This document shows, piece by piece, positions 4,856 to 5,810 of a DNA stretch of 5,810 bases; position 1 is the stretch's first letter, and each line of letters starts with the position of its first letter. Made by a program: the position numbers and the translations under genes. Source of the DNA: Chitinophaga pinensis (GTDB taxonomy: Bacteria; Bacteroidota; Bacteroidia; UKL13-3); NCBI GenBank assembly GCA_945875195.1, contig CAMCJW010000191.1:1-5810 (forward strand). Reading direction: 5' to 3'. Under the pieces are notes generated by a model. That model was not told the origin of the DNA and did not search any database. It worked only from the letters and a program-made list of their open reading frames with translations.

Positions 4856-5810
4856 CTAACTATTCTCAAAAACCAACTGATTATTCTTATCTAAAATGAG
4901 CTCAATAGAAGAATCCTTTTTGATATTTCCCATCAAAATTTCTTTGGATAATTCATTCAAGATTTTTCTCTGCAACACGCGCTTCAATGGCCTTGCACCG
5001 TATTGAGGATCATAGCCTAATTGAGCCAACCAATCTAAGGCTGCATCTGTGGCAGTGAAGTTTATTCCTTGCTCATTTAGTTTGCCAATGATATCTTTTA
5101 ACTGAATATCAACTATGCTCCTTACATCTTCGCGGGTAAGTGGTGTAAACATAATTACATCGTCTATCCTATTTAAAAACTCTGGTCGGATAGTGCGTTT
5201 CAATAACTCCATCACATTCACTTTGGCTTCGGCCATTAGTTCTTCTTTGTTGTTATCGTTATAGGTTTCAAACTTCTCTTGAATAAGTTGTGAGCCAATG
5301 TTGGATGTCATGATGATAATGGTATTTTTAAAATTGGCCATTCTACCTTTGTTATCGGTTAGCCTTCCATCATCCAAAACTTGCAACAAAATATTGAACA
5401 CATCTGGATGCGCTTTTTCTATTTCATCTAATAACACCACGCTGTATGGTCGGCGGCGAATGGCCTCTGTTAACTGTCCACCTTCTTCGTAACCTACATA
5501 TCCTGGAGGCGCACCTATTAAACGAGATACGGTGTGTTTTTCTTGGTACTCACTCATGTCTATTCGCACCAAAGCATTTTCTTGGTTGAATAAAAACTCC
5601 GCCAAAGCTTTTGCCAATTCTGTTTTACCTACACCTGTTGTTCCTAAAAAGATGAATGAACCTATTGGTCTTTTTGGATCAGACAAACCTGCTCTGTTTC
5701 TTCTAATGGCATCGCTAATGGCAACTATTGCCTCTTCCTGACCAATGACTCTTTTGTGCAATTCATCTTCTAGCTTGAGCAATTTTTCACGCTCACTTTG
5801 CAACATTCTG
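4856..5810 (-). CDS. clpB: ATP-dependent chaperone ClpB, C-terminal part (runs off the window)
   Basis: The open frame continues through the right edge; the codon before the first visible Met is Arg, giving the ClpB-typical RMLQSEREKL. About 317 codons are present, roughly the last third or more of a protein normally near 860-870 residues. They cover the end of the middle region and all of AAA+ domain 2. Counting from the visible Met: Walker A G55-T-T-G-V-G-K61-T, pore loop G102-Y103-V-G, Walker B VVLLDE (123-128), sensor 1 TSNIG, arginine finger in RPEFLNRID and sensor 2 GARPLKR. ClpB is a cytoplasmic hexameric disaggregase that threads aggregated proteins and works with DnaK. The EREKLLKLE-E-LHKRV segment favours ClpB over ClpC or ClpA. 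Its start, promoter and N-domain lie outside the window. The stop codon is TAG at 4858-4856. The truncation is only due to the window edge; the visible reading frame is intact. Confidence 0.95.
   Translation of the reverse strand, partial: RMLQSEREKLLKLEDELHKRVIGQEEAIVAISDAIRRNRAGLSDPKRPIGSFIFLGTTGVGKTELAKALAEFLFNQENALVRIDMSEYQEKHTVSRLIGAPPGYVGYEEGGQLTEAIRRRPYSVVLLDEIEKAHPDVFNILLQVLDDGRLTDNKGRMANFKNTIIIMTSNIGSQLIQEKFETYNDNNKEELMAEAKVNVMELLKRTIRPEFLNRIDDVIMFTPLTREDVRSIVDIQLKDIIGKLNEQGINFTATDAALDWLAQLGYDPQYGARPLKRVLQRKILNELSKEILMGNIKKDSSIELILDKNNQLVFENS

Noticed and set aside
5298..5741. Plus-strand ORFs opposite clpB
   Set aside because: They are complements of the conserved AAA+ domain of ClpB and are expected by chance.
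4856..5810. A truncated clpB pseudogene starting at the Met at 5806
   Set aside because: The frame is open to the window edge and continues with the ClpB-typical Arg before this Met, so the gene simply extends beyond the window.

Overview
The window looks like an AT-rich chromosomal segment of a Bacteroidota bacterium. The protein sequences read as that phylum's housekeeping genes. None of the visible starts has a Shine-Dalgarno sequence, and several are preceded by the Bacteroidota-type -7 box TAnnTTTG. The intergenic repeats (CTAG-rich and TCGACAGGCTC types) are also kinds I recall from genomes of this phylum. The order within the phylum cannot be fixed from this sequence.

Layout from left to right. 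Bases 1-131 hold no recognisable gene but contain two perfect TAnnTTTG boxes. An SDR-family oxidoreductase lies on + (132-920). A convergent, repeat-bearing gap follows (921-1075). A deoxynucleoside kinase lies on - (1076-1687). A 145-bp divergent, AT-rich promoter region separates it from a beta-CASP metallo-beta-lactamase RNase-like protein on + (1833-3239). After a 75-bp spacer that can fold comes a THUMP-domain, RlmL-like RNA methyltransferase on + (3315-4529). A second convergent gap (4530-4855) is packed with three repeat families. Last is the 3' part of clpB on -, which runs off the right edge.

The genes are mostly housekeeping: nucleotide salvage (dNK), RNA processing and rRNA modification (beta-CASP protein and methyltransferase, probably co-directional partners) and protein disaggregation (ClpB). 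The SDR is the enzymatic oddity, because the catalytic Tyr and Lys of the YxxxK motif are replaced by Ser and Arg.

The most interesting material is between and at the ends of genes. CTAG-type repeats sit just after the stop codons of three genes in the same sense orientation, and only in the two convergent gaps. A TCGACAGGCTC element occurs in inverted and tandem copies, and its hairpin stems differ by paired, compensatory changes around a constant 11-nt loop. A purine-rich 8-mer repeat runs into the 3' end of the methyltransferase gene and is translated as a low-complexity tail. I see no complete new gene system, mobile-element gene, CRISPR array or RNA gene.
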